A stretch of DNA of 64,000 nucleotides from Trematomus loennbergii (GCA_012861695.1 JAAOOA010000064.1:558001-622000); one strand, 5' to 3'; counted from the stretch's first letter, positions 23,052 through 34,999 are shown. Numbers and translations are program-made. Notes: generated by a model not told the origin, from the letters alone.

Positions 23052-23308
23052 GTTAGTGTTACCTCCAAAGTGCCTTCTGATGTTAAGACATGTTTATTGC
23101 AATGTTCAACAGTGCAAATGAAAGGACAAAGCTGGCATTAGTTAAGTTAAATATTTGTGTCTGACTTATTCTTCTTGCTCTGATAAGACTTGTTATTAAT
23201 GATGTGATCACTTAAGAGCTGCTCTGAAATGTAAACTCAACTGTTAAAGCAAGTGGGTGGATTTCAACGAGGTGCAACTGTTACCTGTCTTCACCTTATG
23301 CTCTATAA

Positions 23309-24944
23309 CAGGGGTACTCAAATACAAATCTTAAAGGTCCAAAAAAATGGTTTCAATAAGACAAAGGTCCGTTTATTACGGTCATTCAAACTTTTAAACA
23401 ATTGCAACAAGATTCTTAACACCAGGTTGCAAAAACAAAAATAATCTGTATGCAGCAGTTTTCATTGTTATTGTGTCTGTGCTTGATCCCTCAGAGTCGC
23501 AGTGTAAGAGCTGCACAGTTATGAATAAAGGCAGCTGCACCCTCTTTCATTCAGCATTCCCATTATTGCTTTATAAATGTCTTGCCCCCTTGTGTGTCCA
23601 CTGAGGTTCGTCAGGCCCAACACATCTTCAACAAACTCCCCCTTTGCCTCATCATAAAAACTCACAAACACCAGCAACTGAGCATTGTCAGTGGTGTCAG
23701 TGGACTCATCCACAGCTAAGGAAATGCACTGTGCATTTTTTATTCCATCACAAAGCTGATAAATCAAATCACCAGCCAGTATTTATGTTCTTCTGGTTGC
23801 TGTGGAATCTGAGAGGGGGCTTTGCTTGATTTTACCTGTTATTTCCTCTTTTTGTTTGCCTTCAAACATGGTCTCCATCACTTCAGTCATGCATTATTTT
23901 ATACTTCAGTTATTATCCAGTGTAATGTCCTTACCTACTGGCCTAGTTAAATCAAAGTGGTTACTTTTTTTTGGCTGGGCAGTGTAGTTTTACACACCGT
24001 CTTATTTGACTTTCTCAGGACTTAAAACTGTTTTTTGGGGGCAGACCCCCACAAAGAAAAATATATATTTACACACGTAAGGTCATCATCTTAACAGTGT
24101 TGTATGCTCATCCGTGAGCAGAGCATCAAGTTGACATGTCTATTACAGCTGAATGCAGCGATCACCATTTTGTTCAGCAAAACGCCTCACAAACTTATTA
24201 AGATCAACAGCTTTAGTGCGTTTTGATTAAATGCTGAGTACAGCCAAACTTGATAGTCTCTTCTCTGTCATTGTAGACTGCAAATACCTCATTCCTTCAG
24301 TACTTGAGTTCGAATGCTTCTCGTTTTGGGCCGTACGGTTCAATTGAAATCAGGGCCGGGGGAGGGGTTACAAGACGTGCATCTTGTGCTGCACTTGCAC
24401 TCGGACATTAGAGACTTTCTCTCTCATATGTCCGATGAGCCACAACTTTTCTTTCAAAACAAAGCTGCCAACTGGGGTGGCAGCTGGGGTGGCAAGGCCT
24501 ATTTTTAGGGTACCAGTTGCCACCCCGGTAGGTGAAACTAGGCTACTAGCTACAGTACAGATGCAACTAGATGAGCTGTTAACTCTAGCTCTGACTTTTT
24601 TTTTTAAACACACACGCATTTTTCCCACCCGCATTCTGCGAAGACCCGCCCTACTGTGCCTCTGATTCGCAGACTGTTTGGGGGGAAAAAACGCTGACGG
24701 GATGCTGAATGTGATTGGACCAAAGCGTTGACAGACACACACAGACAGTGGAACAGTCGTACATGCAGAGTGCTGTTTGCAGTGGACATAGCGGAGAATG
24801 TTGACTCGTTGCGTTGTGGCGATGTCTCGCAGATAACACAGATAATACAGATAATACATATGAAAAGTATAATTTGCTCAGAGTCCAGAGACAGTTGTGG
24901 TTCGGTCCGGATCCGGACCGGAGTCCGGACTTTGAGGATGCCTG
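23309..24944 (-). mobile_element. hAT transposon remnant with perfect 8-bp TSD CTCTATAA
   Basis: CTCTATAA occurs at 23301-23308 and 24945-24952. The termini are CAGGGGTACTCAAA and (inverted) TTTGAGGATGCCTG. On the minus strand 23519-23767 encodes a hAT transposase piece (CISLAVDESTDTTDNAQLLV) with the DEST catalytic Asp region of the GTF2IRD2/EPM2AIP1-like group, truncated both ways. The GGATCCGGACC palindromic words near 24908 resemble those at the start of the element at 29964. Confidence 0.9.
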
Positions 24945-25094
24945 CTCTATAACATTACAGAGGCAATGAGTTGGCACCATGTCAATCCCCAAAAGGAGAT
25001 GAGGTTCAATATTTGGTTTAGTTTACAAGTATACCGTGCACTAACAAGTACAACTACTGAACATGCAGTATATTCAACGTTGTACCCCTCTCAG

Positions 25095-25324
25095 ATTCTC
25101 CAACATTGAACAACCTGTAAAGTATAACATTCAATTGGGAGAAGATATGAAAGTGCGTCCAGAGGTCTGGTCACATATCGAAGCTAACACGCGGGACTCT
25201 CTTCGTGAAAGAGTTGGCAGTGGCAGTTTGGGGCACGAAGACGCTTCGGGAAAGGAGCCAGGGAAGCAGTGCCCGAAGTCCACCCGGCAGCCTTTAACCC
25301 CAAAGAAGCTCACATCTGTGAAAG
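25095..25324 (+). pseudogene. BEN-domain exon with two compensating frameshifts
   Basis: The exon lies between ACCCCTCTCAG and AAAG/GTATGG. One frame gives YNIQLGEDMKVRPEVW then SHIEANTRDS. The middle reads in the +1 frame as LFVKELAVAVWGTKTLRERS, and the end returns to the first frame (STRQPLTPKKLTSVK). Together these match the BEN fold (I-L-G-x-D ... W ... A-N-T ... F-V-K-E-L-x-x-A-V-W-G). BEN domains bind DNA or chromatin factors. Missing single bases near 25198 and 25260 make it non-coding as assembled. Confidence 0.6.
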
Positions 25325-25475
25325 GTATGGCAATCTACAGGGATGCAAACTTGTCACCTTTCGGCGAAATTCGCCGTTTTGAAACCAAAATAGGTCGTTT
25401 GTGTGATTCGTGTAGATCTGCAATAAAAATATTTGGGGGGGGGGGGTCATCTGCGACTGCGAGCTTGGGTCGTGA

Positions 25476-25554
25476 GATGGATTGAGATTCATGACAGCTC
25501 CCGGGCGGCGGGCGCAGATGACACTCCTCCCGGGAGCTGTCATCTCAATCCATC
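25476..25554. repeat. Inverted repeat around GACAGCTCCCGGG
   Basis: GATGGATTGAGAT and GACAGCTCCCGGG on the left pair with CCCGGGAGCTGTC and ATCTCAATCCATC on the right. A 4-nt bulge interrupts the left arm, and the loop is 23 nt and CpG-rich. It is a small MITE or promoter-proximal hairpin. Confidence 0.75.
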
Positions 25555-25559
25555 ATGAC

Positions 25560-25715
25560 AGCTAGCGCGTCCCGGTTGCGAGCTGAGCTGTGCGCGCGAT
25601 TCTTCCTGTCGGCTACGCTTCTCGGACTTAACTACGCCGGAGTCGATAGCCGTATAACCCTACAGGCAGCTACGAGCCTAAATTCCTGTCGCAGAACGTG
25701 GAACACACTCTCACG
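25560..25715 (+). promoter_or_regulatory. CpG-rich promoter-like patch with exon-1 donor
   Basis: It is dense in CpG (GCGCGCGATTC, TACGCCGGAGTCG) and ends in CTCTCACG/GTAAGC, a strong splice donor at 25716. It lies upstream, in the right orientation, of the hAT-derived gene at 26697. A role as first non-coding exon and promoter is inferred. Confidence 0.4.
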
Positions 25716-26175
25716 GTAAGCTATCTGTTATTTCAGTTATTATGAGGTTGTTAAGGTTAGCTGCTGATGTGTTTTTTAGCTTACCAAGGGAGCTAGCGAA
25801 GCTATTGATAGCCAAGGGGCTACTGTACGAGATGTGCACGGCCTGCTGTCAGACCGGCCCGGGGTCCGGCCCACTTTCTGTCACGCATTGTGATTGGCTG
25901 TACGGCATTCACACACTGATTGGATGTATCTACCGGGAGGTTTGAACAAATAGGAATGAGTGTAAAGAATTTTCGCACAACAGGTTAAGTAAAATAATAA
26001 TACAAATAATTTTTCCATCTTGAAATAACAATATAATATCAAAAATGTGTCACGTCAGGGTGATGGAGAAGCGCCAGGGACTCATAATTATTTCTCTTTA
26101 AATGTCCTTTTATTCCTTTGCTGTTTTATAATATGGCTTTTTATTGCCATTGTGTATGAAATGTGCTATACAAAT

Positions 26176-26596
26176 CAGAGGAAGATTAGAAGTACTCCGA
26201 TTTTGTACATAAGTAAAGTAAAAGTAGCAATACTAAATTGTAAAAATAGTCTGATACAAGTAAAAGTTCTGCATTTCAAATCTTACCTTTTAGCTAAAGT
26301 GTATTTTAATTAATGTGTTCATAACAGTTGGCAAATGTATTTGTATTTACTTTATATATTGCTGCTGGATATCTTAACCATCATTTGACCTAATGTATAT
26401 TTAATAATCGTTTTTTATGTAACTAAAGCTGTCTGATAAATGACGTTGAGTAAAAAGTTAAATATTGGCTTCTAAAATGTAGTAGAGTAGAAGTATAAAG
26501 TAGCATAACATGGAAATACTCAAGTAAAATACAAGTACCTCAAAATTGTACTTAAGTACAGTACTTGAGTAAATGTATAGTTACTTCCCACCTCTG
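26176..26596. mobile_element. hAT MITE (421 bp), perfect 8-bp TSD ATACAAAT
   Basis: ATACAAAT lies at 26168-26175 and 26597-26604. The termini are CAGAGGAAGATTAGAAGTACT and TTACTTCCCACCTCTG. The AAGTAC/GTACTT-rich interior has no ORF. It sits in the presumed first intron of the hAT-derived gene. Confidence 0.9.
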
Positions 26597-26696
26597 ATAC
26601 AAATGAACTTGCCTTGCCCGTTATGTTAGCATCACATTTCACCAGTCTATGCAGCCTAGCCTACTAACCACTTTCCAACTTAAATGTATTTTCAGA

Positions 26697-29600
26697 ATGA
26701 GAGAATTTGAGGAAGAAGATGCCCTTACTGTGGCTCAACTAGAGGCAGGAGTCAGGTGCAAATGGCACTGGTCCTGGCTGAAGCTAGACTCGAGGAACGA
26801 GGTTAGGGGAAAAATATGCGTTCCCTTTGTCGCAATTCTTCACAAAAATTGAGAAACCAGGCCATGCCCGTTGCAGCCTCTGCGGCAAGGAAATTAATTA
26901 TTCCACCAAGGGCTCCCATGCACTTTTTGCACTGTAAAACCGAAAAACATAGCCAAAAGGTGGTGAGTATTATGACCACACTCAGTGTTGTACCAGTGTC
27001 AACAACTCAGGGCCAGTCACTGCAGGGGCCATCAACTCAGGGCAGATGAGGGAAAGAGTGAAGGTGCCAGTACCTCTGTTTGAAAGGATAGCAAATGCAG
27101 AGGTGAGTGTTGGTTAGCCAGTTTGTGTGCTAGTTATCACAGATAATTAAATAGTTAAGCCTAGACTTTGATAAGCAGAACAGGAAATTCCCCTAATAGC
27201 CTACTCCATCAACAGTGAATCATAATTATTGAATTGTTTTTATAATGAAGTATGTTTATTACATGCTATAGTGCTTTGCAAGCGGCATCATATAACATGC
27301 TAATACTATTTTTGTTGTTCCAGGCAATGGTTCTTGGAACCATTGCAGAATATTCCCTCCCCCTATCTGCAGCTCCTGTCATTGTTGAGCTTGCCCAGAC
27401 ACTGGCTCTGGATAAACCAGCTTTGGCGGACATGAAGCTATCCCGGACTGCTGCATCTTACAAGATGGTCCAGGGCCTGGGCCACACCTTCTCAGAGAGG
27501 ACGTTTCAGAGAATCAGGTCAAGTTCATTCTCGATCAACCTGGATGAGAGCACGTCAAACTCCAACAAGAAGGTGTTGTCAATTTTAGTAAGCTACTTCA
27601 ATCAGGAGCTGAAGCATGTGGTGGTGGAGCACCTTGGCTCCTTCGAAGTCCTTAAAGGCACGGCTTATCACTTGGAAACTGCCTTAGTCGCCTTTTTTAA
27701 AGACCATCAAATCCCATTTTCAAACATGGTCAGCATGATGTTGGACTCGTGTAATGTGATGAGAGGGAGCAAGTCTGGGCTGGAGACAAGAATAAGAGAC
27801 AAGCACTGCCAGAACCTGCTGGACATAGATGGAGATTCATGCCACCATATCCACAATGCTGCCAAAAAGTTTGCTGCCCCCTTCTGCCACAACCTTGAGC
27901 AGCTCTTCACAGACCTTCACACAGACCACCTGTGGGCTTCAGACAGGTATTGTGGATACGCCTCCACTGGAAATACTCATTGCATAATGACAAATAGGCC
28001 TAATAAGTGTCAGCCCATGTTCTGCTTGTTTTCAGGTGAATTATCTGATGGAGGTTTGTGAATTCATGTGCATTCCAGGCACCAACCCACAGAGGTTTAC
28101 GGCTCATCGGTGGCTTTCAGCGTACGATGTGGGCATCAGCACTCGCCGAATGTTGCCTGCATACAAGGTACTGTATTTTGGTTTCCTCAATCGTGCAGAC
28201 CAGAACCTCTACATGGATATCCTAGAGGAGATTTACAAGGACCATGGAGTTGGTGAGCGGGCAAAGGCCAGGAACCAGTTCTTTCACCAGGACCTCAGAA
28301 AAAAAGGTAAAAGTCTTGAAATGGACCTAATATTTTCTGATCAGTTCCGCCCACAACATGTTATCTGATAATTCCTCTTGTGTTTTTCTTTTTGGGAAAC
28401 ACAGTATACTATGTAGCCCAAAACCCTTTTAATTACATTTCTTCCAGGAATGACGCAAGTTGGGAAAGACCGAAAAGAGAGGGTGGTAAAGAAGCTCTGG
28501 TTCGAGAGCCTTAACACAAACCTTTATCTGAGTGTTTACCTTGGCGTCCTCCCCATCTTGAAGGAGTATGTTATGGTGTTCCAGGTGTGTTCACATTAAG
28601 TGAATAATCAATCTCTGAAAATGAACATAATTAACCTATCCTTGTATGACGAAGATAGGAGTCAGAACTGACCCTCACTCCAAGTCACGTCTGTGTATGA
28701 TAATATAATTGTTGTATTTTGGATTAACATGCCATAATTATTCACAGGGCAGCCAAACCCTTGTCCACAAGCTACATGACAAGCAGCTTGAAGTGGTCAC
28801 CAGTTTCATGGCATGCTTTGTCAAGGCTGAGCATCTTCACACCACACCAAAGAAGCTCGTGGAGATGGAGTTCAGCGATAAAATGCTGCCTCTCAGGGAG
28901 CTGTATGTTGGACCGTTGGCTGAAAAACTGAAGGCAGAACATCCTCAACATCCAGTCAGTACATTTTATGAAAATGGCAAAATCATACATTGAGACTAGT
29001 CGATGATTTAATTTCCAATGTTTTATTTTGATAATTTTTTCCAGATTGTGCTGCAGTTTCTCAACACAGTAAAGACTGCATACATCTCCACAGCAGCCTA
29101 CATGCAGAAAAAGCTGCCACTGAACAGCAGGACTCTACAAGCCCTGTCTGCGTTGGACCCCTTAGTGAGAGGACACTCAGAAACTGGCATACTGCTGAAG
29201 CGGCTCTCAGGGCCAGAGATGATGGGCCACTTGGTGCCACCTGAGTGTGACGTGCCACTGGAAGTGTTGAAGTTCAATGTTGACCACACCCTTCCCCTGT
29301 ACCTGGATGGTGACAGCATGGTTACGTGGTGGGCAAATATAATGGCCACTGGCAAGTACCCAGGTCTTAACCATGTGGTTAAAGGGGGTCTTTCTATTTT
29401 CCATGGACCTATGGTAGAGTCCTCATTCAGTGCAATGGGAGACATCATTACTCAGAAAAGCACCAAAATGAGCATGGCAACATTTAATGCCATTCAAACA
29501 ACCAAATATGTTCTCAAGTCCAGATGTCAAACAGCCATCCAGATGTTCAAGAGAGAAAATGTGAAGCTCTCCACGGTGGACAAGGCCCTCTGTAAGAACA

Positions 29601-29821
29601 TCCGCACTGCAGGCACAAAAGACAAGACACGCAGAAAACAGGCCCTGTTGAAGAAGAAAGAGAGGCAGGAAGAGTTTGGGTGCCAGCCAATAACCAGTGC
29701 CGAGCAAAGCAGGAAGATTGCAGTGGAGAAGGACAGGCAAGCCCATGTGAGGCACAGAGCTGCTCAAAAGCGGAAAAAAGCCCTTGAACTACTGGTACAG
29801 GCAAAGAAGGCAAAAAAGTAG
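26697..29821 (+). CDS. hAT-superfamily transposase-derived multi-exon gene
   Basis: Exons: 26696 to about 26959, 26997-27102, 27324-27946, 28036-28306, 28448-28584, 28748-28954, 29045-29821. Exons 4 to 8 carry the RNase-H core: SFSINLDEST (first Asp), VSMMLDSCNVMRGSKSG (second Asp), GDSCHHIHNAAKKF, and the C-terminal dimer region GLSIFHGPMVESSFSAMG with the catalytic Glu, then a Lys/Arg-rich tail to TAG. Junctions 28306/28448, 28584/28748 and 28954/29045 are in frame with consensus sites. Exon 2 holds a zinc finger (ARCSLCGKEINYSTKGSHAL, then HCKTEKH) split by frameshifts. The 27946/28036 junction is one base out of phase. Introns and long conserved frames suggest an autonomous intron-bearing transposon or a host-adopted copy. 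No hAT termini or target duplication flank it. It would act in the nucleus as a DNA-binding dimer. Confidence 0.7.
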
Positions 29822-29963
29822 TATGTACTTTTAAATATTTGATCTCTTCATTCAATAGTAGTATAAAGTCTAGTACAGAGGCTTTCACATACGTTTTTAA
29901 ATGTTCAACAGGGAACTGCTGCTAACAAATTGTTTCTATTTTCCCTTTAGAAATCATCTAGAT
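29822..29963 (+). other. 3' flank of the hAT-derived gene
   Basis: Short AT-rich stretch. TTCCCTTTAG at about 29940-29950 resembles a splice acceptor. The hAT element at 29964 then interrupts it, and the sequence resumes at 31969. Confidence 0.4.
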
Positions 29964-31960
29964 CAGGGGTCGGCAACAGGCGGACCGCGGTCCGGATCCG
30001 GACCCAGACGCCGACCTATACGGACCCGGACCTATAATCAATACATTAATAGGGGATTTCAATTTTGACGGGGTGATTCTATTTTAAGCGCCGCCGACAG
30101 GGGGCGAAAGAGACGAGTGAGCGATACAGGGAGAGAAACACAGAAGAAGAGACGAGAGCGCGGCAGAGAGAAGCGGAGAGGAAAGTGAGTGAAGAGAATA
30201 ATTAGCGATACAGGGAGAGAAGACGGAGAGGAGAGTGAACAGGCGTGTTAGCGGCAGACAGGGAGAGACAAATAATTACACATGGCGCTCCCAAGAAGAG
30301 GAAAGTGGACAGTGAGAACAGAGCTTTTAACCCTGAGTGGACTCATTCATGTTCATCCTGCCCACTGGGAGCACAGAGCCAGTGTGTCTCATTTGTTCAG
30401 AGACCGTGGCGCTCAGTAAAAGCAGAATACAAAAATCAAGTAACTGTATTTGAAAAACGAGTAATCTGATTACAGTTACTTTCGTAAACCTGAAGTGAAT
30501 ACATTTTGGAATACTTATTGGAATTATTGGTGGAAAAGTTTCCTCATAAAATGTAATATTCATTACCAGCAGAACTGTGTGCACACTGCACAGCGCTGCC
30601 TGCAGCATGTCTGTGAGGCCCCGCCCCCGCACGCAGATCAGAGAGAGAGATCTCTTAAAATATATTGAAAGTTAGAAAGGGAGATGGTTCGATAAAATGT
30701 GCAAGATAACGTTTATGTAGCATTTCTTTATTGTCGAAATGATGACATTTCATAACGGGATCAAATCAAAGTGAATGGCCTGCTGCTGCTGAATGCATGG
30801 GGCAAGTGACTGGAAACAGTTTTAAAAGTTATTACGTCGTTTCAGATAATAAATAATAATGGTAATTCATTCTATTTAGGGGCGCCTTTCAAAGCACCCA
30901 AGGACACCTGACAATTCATAACATATTCTAAGGAAAGGTTTAAGAGAGTACAAATAATGCAGTCCGGGTGATGTTTTTTATGTGGGGTGCAGATGAGAGG
31001 GAGCTGTCCAGAATGACACCAAGATGTTGTGTTTGAGTTGTGCTCTTGATAAGCCATTAAAACAGTAAAAATAAGTGTCTCCTGTTCACCAAAACATACC
31101 CATCTGTTATGGACAAATAAAGTATTCCAAAAGTATTCTAAAAGTAATCTGAATACGTTACTTTTTTAAGACACGTAACTCTAACTGTATTCGGATTACT
31201 TTCAGAGCCATGTATTCAGTAACCGATTACATTTACAAAGTAACCCTCCCAACCCTGATTAAAAGTGCCAAAACGCCACTATGAGACAAAACACAAAGTG
31301 TTTGACCAAACATTCCCTCTCAAGTCAGAACTGAGGTCTAAAACTAAATATGGTTCCAGGGCAGGCTAACCGAGCTAACCGAGGCTAACCGAGGCTAACC
31401 GAGGCACCAATGAGCACCTGCATGTGTATGAGAATGGCCCTGACACCATTTCAGCCCAGATTTAAACTCCTGGCAGGACAAGCTCAAGCTCAATTCTCGC
31501 ACTGAATACAAAAAGTGAGTGAGGGACTGCAATATAAGAGGGAAAGAAAGAGAAACTTTAAAACTGTTCAATTGTTATGATGTGTAAAGATTGATATGTT
31601 CTATAATCGTCTGAAACTGTTAAGTCATGATGTGAAACGGTTAACAAAGCTATTTTATTTATTTCTCTATTTTATTTTTAAATGCAGCCCGAGAGGAACA
31701 TTACACACATCCACAGTATTTACTGTATATCTGTATAGTTCAATGTTATTGACAATAAATATTGTTGTTTTTGAATTGTACTTTCTTTATTTGATTGGCA
31801 GTCAGTTGTTGATTACATGCAGACGTTGATAAAGCTACAGGCTACTTCAATATATATCACACTAATTCATAAAGCAAGTTAGACATTTTGATGTTCCGGA
31901 CCTTTGCATGGGGACATTTTCTCTAACTGGACCTCGTTGAATTTTAGTTGAATACCCCTG
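29964..31960 (+). mobile_element. hAT element, perfect 8-bp TSD ATCTAGAT, with a nested MITE
   Basis: ATCTAGAT flanks both sides (29956-29963, 31961-31968). The ends are CAGGGGTCGGCAAC and GTTGAATACCCCTG. From about 30290 it encodes the N-terminus of a GTF2IRD2-like hAT transposase (APKKRKVDSENRAFNPEW, then PVCLICSETVAL). The finger resumes after the nested MITE as KRHYETKHKVFDQTFPL at about 31272. The rest of the transposase is lost. Frameshifts occur near 30345. It is a decayed, non-autonomous copy. Confidence 0.9.
30423..31257. mobile_element. MITE inserted into the BED finger of the hAT element
   Basis: The right end reads TAACCCTCCCAACCCTG. AGTAAAAG (30415-30422) and ATTAAAAG (31258-31265) are the flanking, slightly diverged 8-bp duplications. 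TAATCTGATTACAGTTAC near the left and TAATCTGAATACGTTAC near the right are inverted-type internal words. Removing it rejoins CLIC...KRHYETKH, the two halves of the host zinc finger. Confidence 0.75.
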
Positions 31961-31968
31961 ATCTAGAT

Positions 31969-33340
31969 GAAAAAGGAAGGACGTTTTGATGTGCCGCAAG
32001 AAGTGTCGGAGAGTTCACTGTCTTCTGCCTTCCCTTTACTTTTATCTCTAGCGTTGCAAAGGCAGTGTGAGAGAAATATTCATGCTCTGACTGGATGGTT
32101 TACTGTCTTTAAAATTGTGTAAGATAGTGGCTACAAGTACACAAAATAAATGCTTTCCACATTTTAAAGCTGATAATTAAAAAAAATCTACTTTAAAATC
32201 TACTAAAAAAACTAGCCTTGCTCTTTGTTGAATTGGAAGGACTTGGTTATTTGTCATTTAATATTGAACATTAATATAATTAATTTTAATTGATCATATT
32301 TCCTTTGTGGAAAGTCCTGGTCCTGCTTTGTTCGGACTGATACATTTTAGACATATTTGATTTTCAAGTACTTCTTTATTTGTCCATTTCATTTGAGTCT
32401 GCTTCAAGAGGTGGCTTTCAAAAAGAAACTTGGAGGAGAGCGAAATGAAGGCCAGATGGGCGAAGGCTGGACACTACATCACGGCAAAAATACCAAACCT
32501 CTGAAGACTGAGAATGCTTTATTATTTATAGGACTTTATTTATTTATTTGTAATTAATTAGTTGATATTGATGTGTTAATGTGTTATTGTTATTCGTTTT
32601 TTAATTTTTTAAATATTTAATTATATTTATTATTTTTGAATTAAAATGCAAATGTTGTATTTATGTGTTTATCTGATAAAACCTACGTCAGAAATGAGCA
32701 TGCTTGTCATATGTCTATCTCCATAGAGGCTGAATCATCATGTTAATCACATAGCTATCATATGCCTCAAACAGTCCTGATGCTCTTCTAGGTAATCATA
32801 CATCCTGTCATGTTCACAGCTACAGTTGGGATACCTTTGTTAGCATGTTGCTCTCATGTTGGAAGAGGACATTCAGGATTTTCACAACAAATATTCAAAT
32901 CTCTAAAAGCTCACAGCCCTGGCCACTGTCTCTCTCATAACTAAGAGGCAGATAGCATGTTAACAACAGGAGGAATGTATAAAGTATATGTACGCAAATT
33001 GAACCCAGATCATTTGAGAAGTCGAATGCAGGGTTGTTTTATCATAATCTCTTGACCCGCCCACTGCAGGTGTGATGGAGAGGTGATGTTCCAGTCGGAG
33101 GAGTGTGTTGTTAACTTATTGTATTTTGCTATAACATTATATATATACAACTATTTGTTACTATTTATTCAATTTACTTATCTTTGTTGTTACTGCAATA
33201 AATGACCCAGTGAACAAATCTTTAATATGTTCATGTACTCTGGTATATATACCATCATACTAGTATTTATTGTGGCTCTGGTATTCTTTCAGCATGCCCC
33301 CAGCATAGTATGTGTAATACTATCATTAAACACAACATAC
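31969..33340. other. No gene seen
   Basis: AT-rich. AATAAA at 32145 could serve the hAT-derived gene as a distal poly(A) signal if its 3' UTR crosses the hAT insertion. No motif-bearing frame. Confidence 0.4.
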
Positions 33341-33565
33341 CGTGCTGGTGGATCATGCTGGTCCCCAGTATGATCCGTGATGGTGGATCATGCTGGTCCC
33401 CAGTATGATCCGTGATGGTGGATCATGCTGGTCCCCAGTATGATCCGTGATGGTGGATCATGCTGGTCCCCAGTATGATCCGTGCTGGTGGATCATGCTG
33501 GTCCCCAGTATGATCCGTGCTGGTGGATCATGCTGGTCCCCAGTATGATCCGTGATGGTGGAGAA
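33341..33565 (+). repeat. 35-bp tandem repeat, six units plus a partial
   Basis: Units start at 33341, 33376, 33411, 33446, 33481 and 33516 with almost no variation (CGTGATGGTG against CGTGCTGGTG). Each contains GGATCATGCTGG and CCAGTATGATCC, an imperfect inverted pair that can form an 11-12 bp hairpin. Confidence 0.92.
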
Positions 33566-33590
33566 CCAGCATGGATCACTCTGGGGACCG

Positions 33591-34572
33591 GAGGCCTGTA
33601 CTACGAAGCTGGTTCAACCTAACCTGGATATGTTTTGAGTTAGCCGGTTGGCCCAATCCAAAACATACGTGCTCTCGCTAAGCGGTCCTATGGCGCTGGT
33701 TATCAAGTGGATCGCTCAAGCCAGCCGCGTCCTATCTAGTTAGGTGCGCGTTCACATGAAAGGGGTGGTATTTGGAGCATTCGACCAATCTCAAACATGG
33801 ACAAGCGTACTGACAGCGCAGCGTCATACTTCCTGAATGAAAAGTGAACTTTAATATTAGTCAAATATGAAGAAATTTAAACATCCATGACTTAAACACT
33901 TTATCCAGGATAAAAGCCACATAGCTGCACCTGCAAGGTGAATACAGCTGGTAACAGAAAAAGTGTTTGAATGCGTACATTAACAGGTTTATGAAATCAC
34001 TGCCCCCTCCAAGACACGATCTGACTTTAATTACATTTGACTCAAGTGTTTCGTCAACTTAATGTGTTGCTTAAAATAATACTTCTGCATCCAGTATGTG
34101 ACACTGTGAGTGTTGCACGGCCAGATACGGCTCAGCTGACTCAGATAAGGAAATATATGATACATTATGATGTGATATGATATGAATGATAATGGGACAC
34201 ATCTACGTCTGCACTCACAGTGCCGCGTACTGTACGTAATGTTACTCTGATCCGGTTACTTATGTTGTGGCAGATATTTAAGTAAGCTTTCTTAACGCTA
34301 ATATTATAATAGTCAGATTGCTCTGAAGATGGCAGGTGATATTCTATTCATTTTCACGTTCACACAGTCAGTTGATCTTTGCCGGCCGTCTTTCCTGCAA
34401 TGGCAGTTTTTCTGTATTTCCTTTCTGCTGTAATATGTCTCCGGAGCAGGTTAGCCGCTCAGCATCAGTTACCATGGAGATCTAGCCCGCTAAGAAGAGA
34501 ACCAGCGTCGCAGGACCGGAAACCCAGAGCTTAGCTCGCTAAGCGAAAATCCGGCTTCATCGTACAGGCCTC
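33591..34572. mobile_element. Non-autonomous DNA transposon with AGGCCTGTAC termini
   Basis: The left end AGGCCTGTACTACGAAGC pairs with the right end GCTTCATCGTACAGGCCT, and AGCCGG / CCGGCT words follow inward. There is no transposase in the 980-bp interior. The pattern resembles PIF/Harbinger or ISL2EU-type fish elements; this is recognition and was not searched. Confidence 0.75.
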
Positions 34573-34999
34573 TGGTGACCACCGACATGTTGACCAACAA
34601 CAATGACTCATAAAGCCTCGTAAACATGTCAACAAATAACAGCCAGTGGAGAAAATATCAAATAAGTTGGAGGACAACTCTTTAACTCTCTGTCTCAAAT
34701 GAGCATTCAAACTGTTTCTTGCACCATTGGGGTATTTTCTGGAGGTTCATGCAACAAATAATAATCCTGTAATATGTATTAAATCCTGCAGAAGAAAGTT
34801 TCCCCTCAGCCTTCAGAGGAGGAAGATGTGCAGCATGGTCCGGTGTCTGCAGGAAGTGGAATTTAAATAAATAAAAGTCCACAGAAGAGAGAAGAGTGGG
34901 CAACAAGTGCACAGAAAGTTATTTCCATGTGACTAAAGTCTGCATCCTCGATCCTGCCTCCACAGATTCACTGCAGAGGATAGATGTCAAGCTGCTAGT
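34573..34999. other. No gene seen
   Basis: Nothing recognisable in this interval. Confidence 0.45.
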
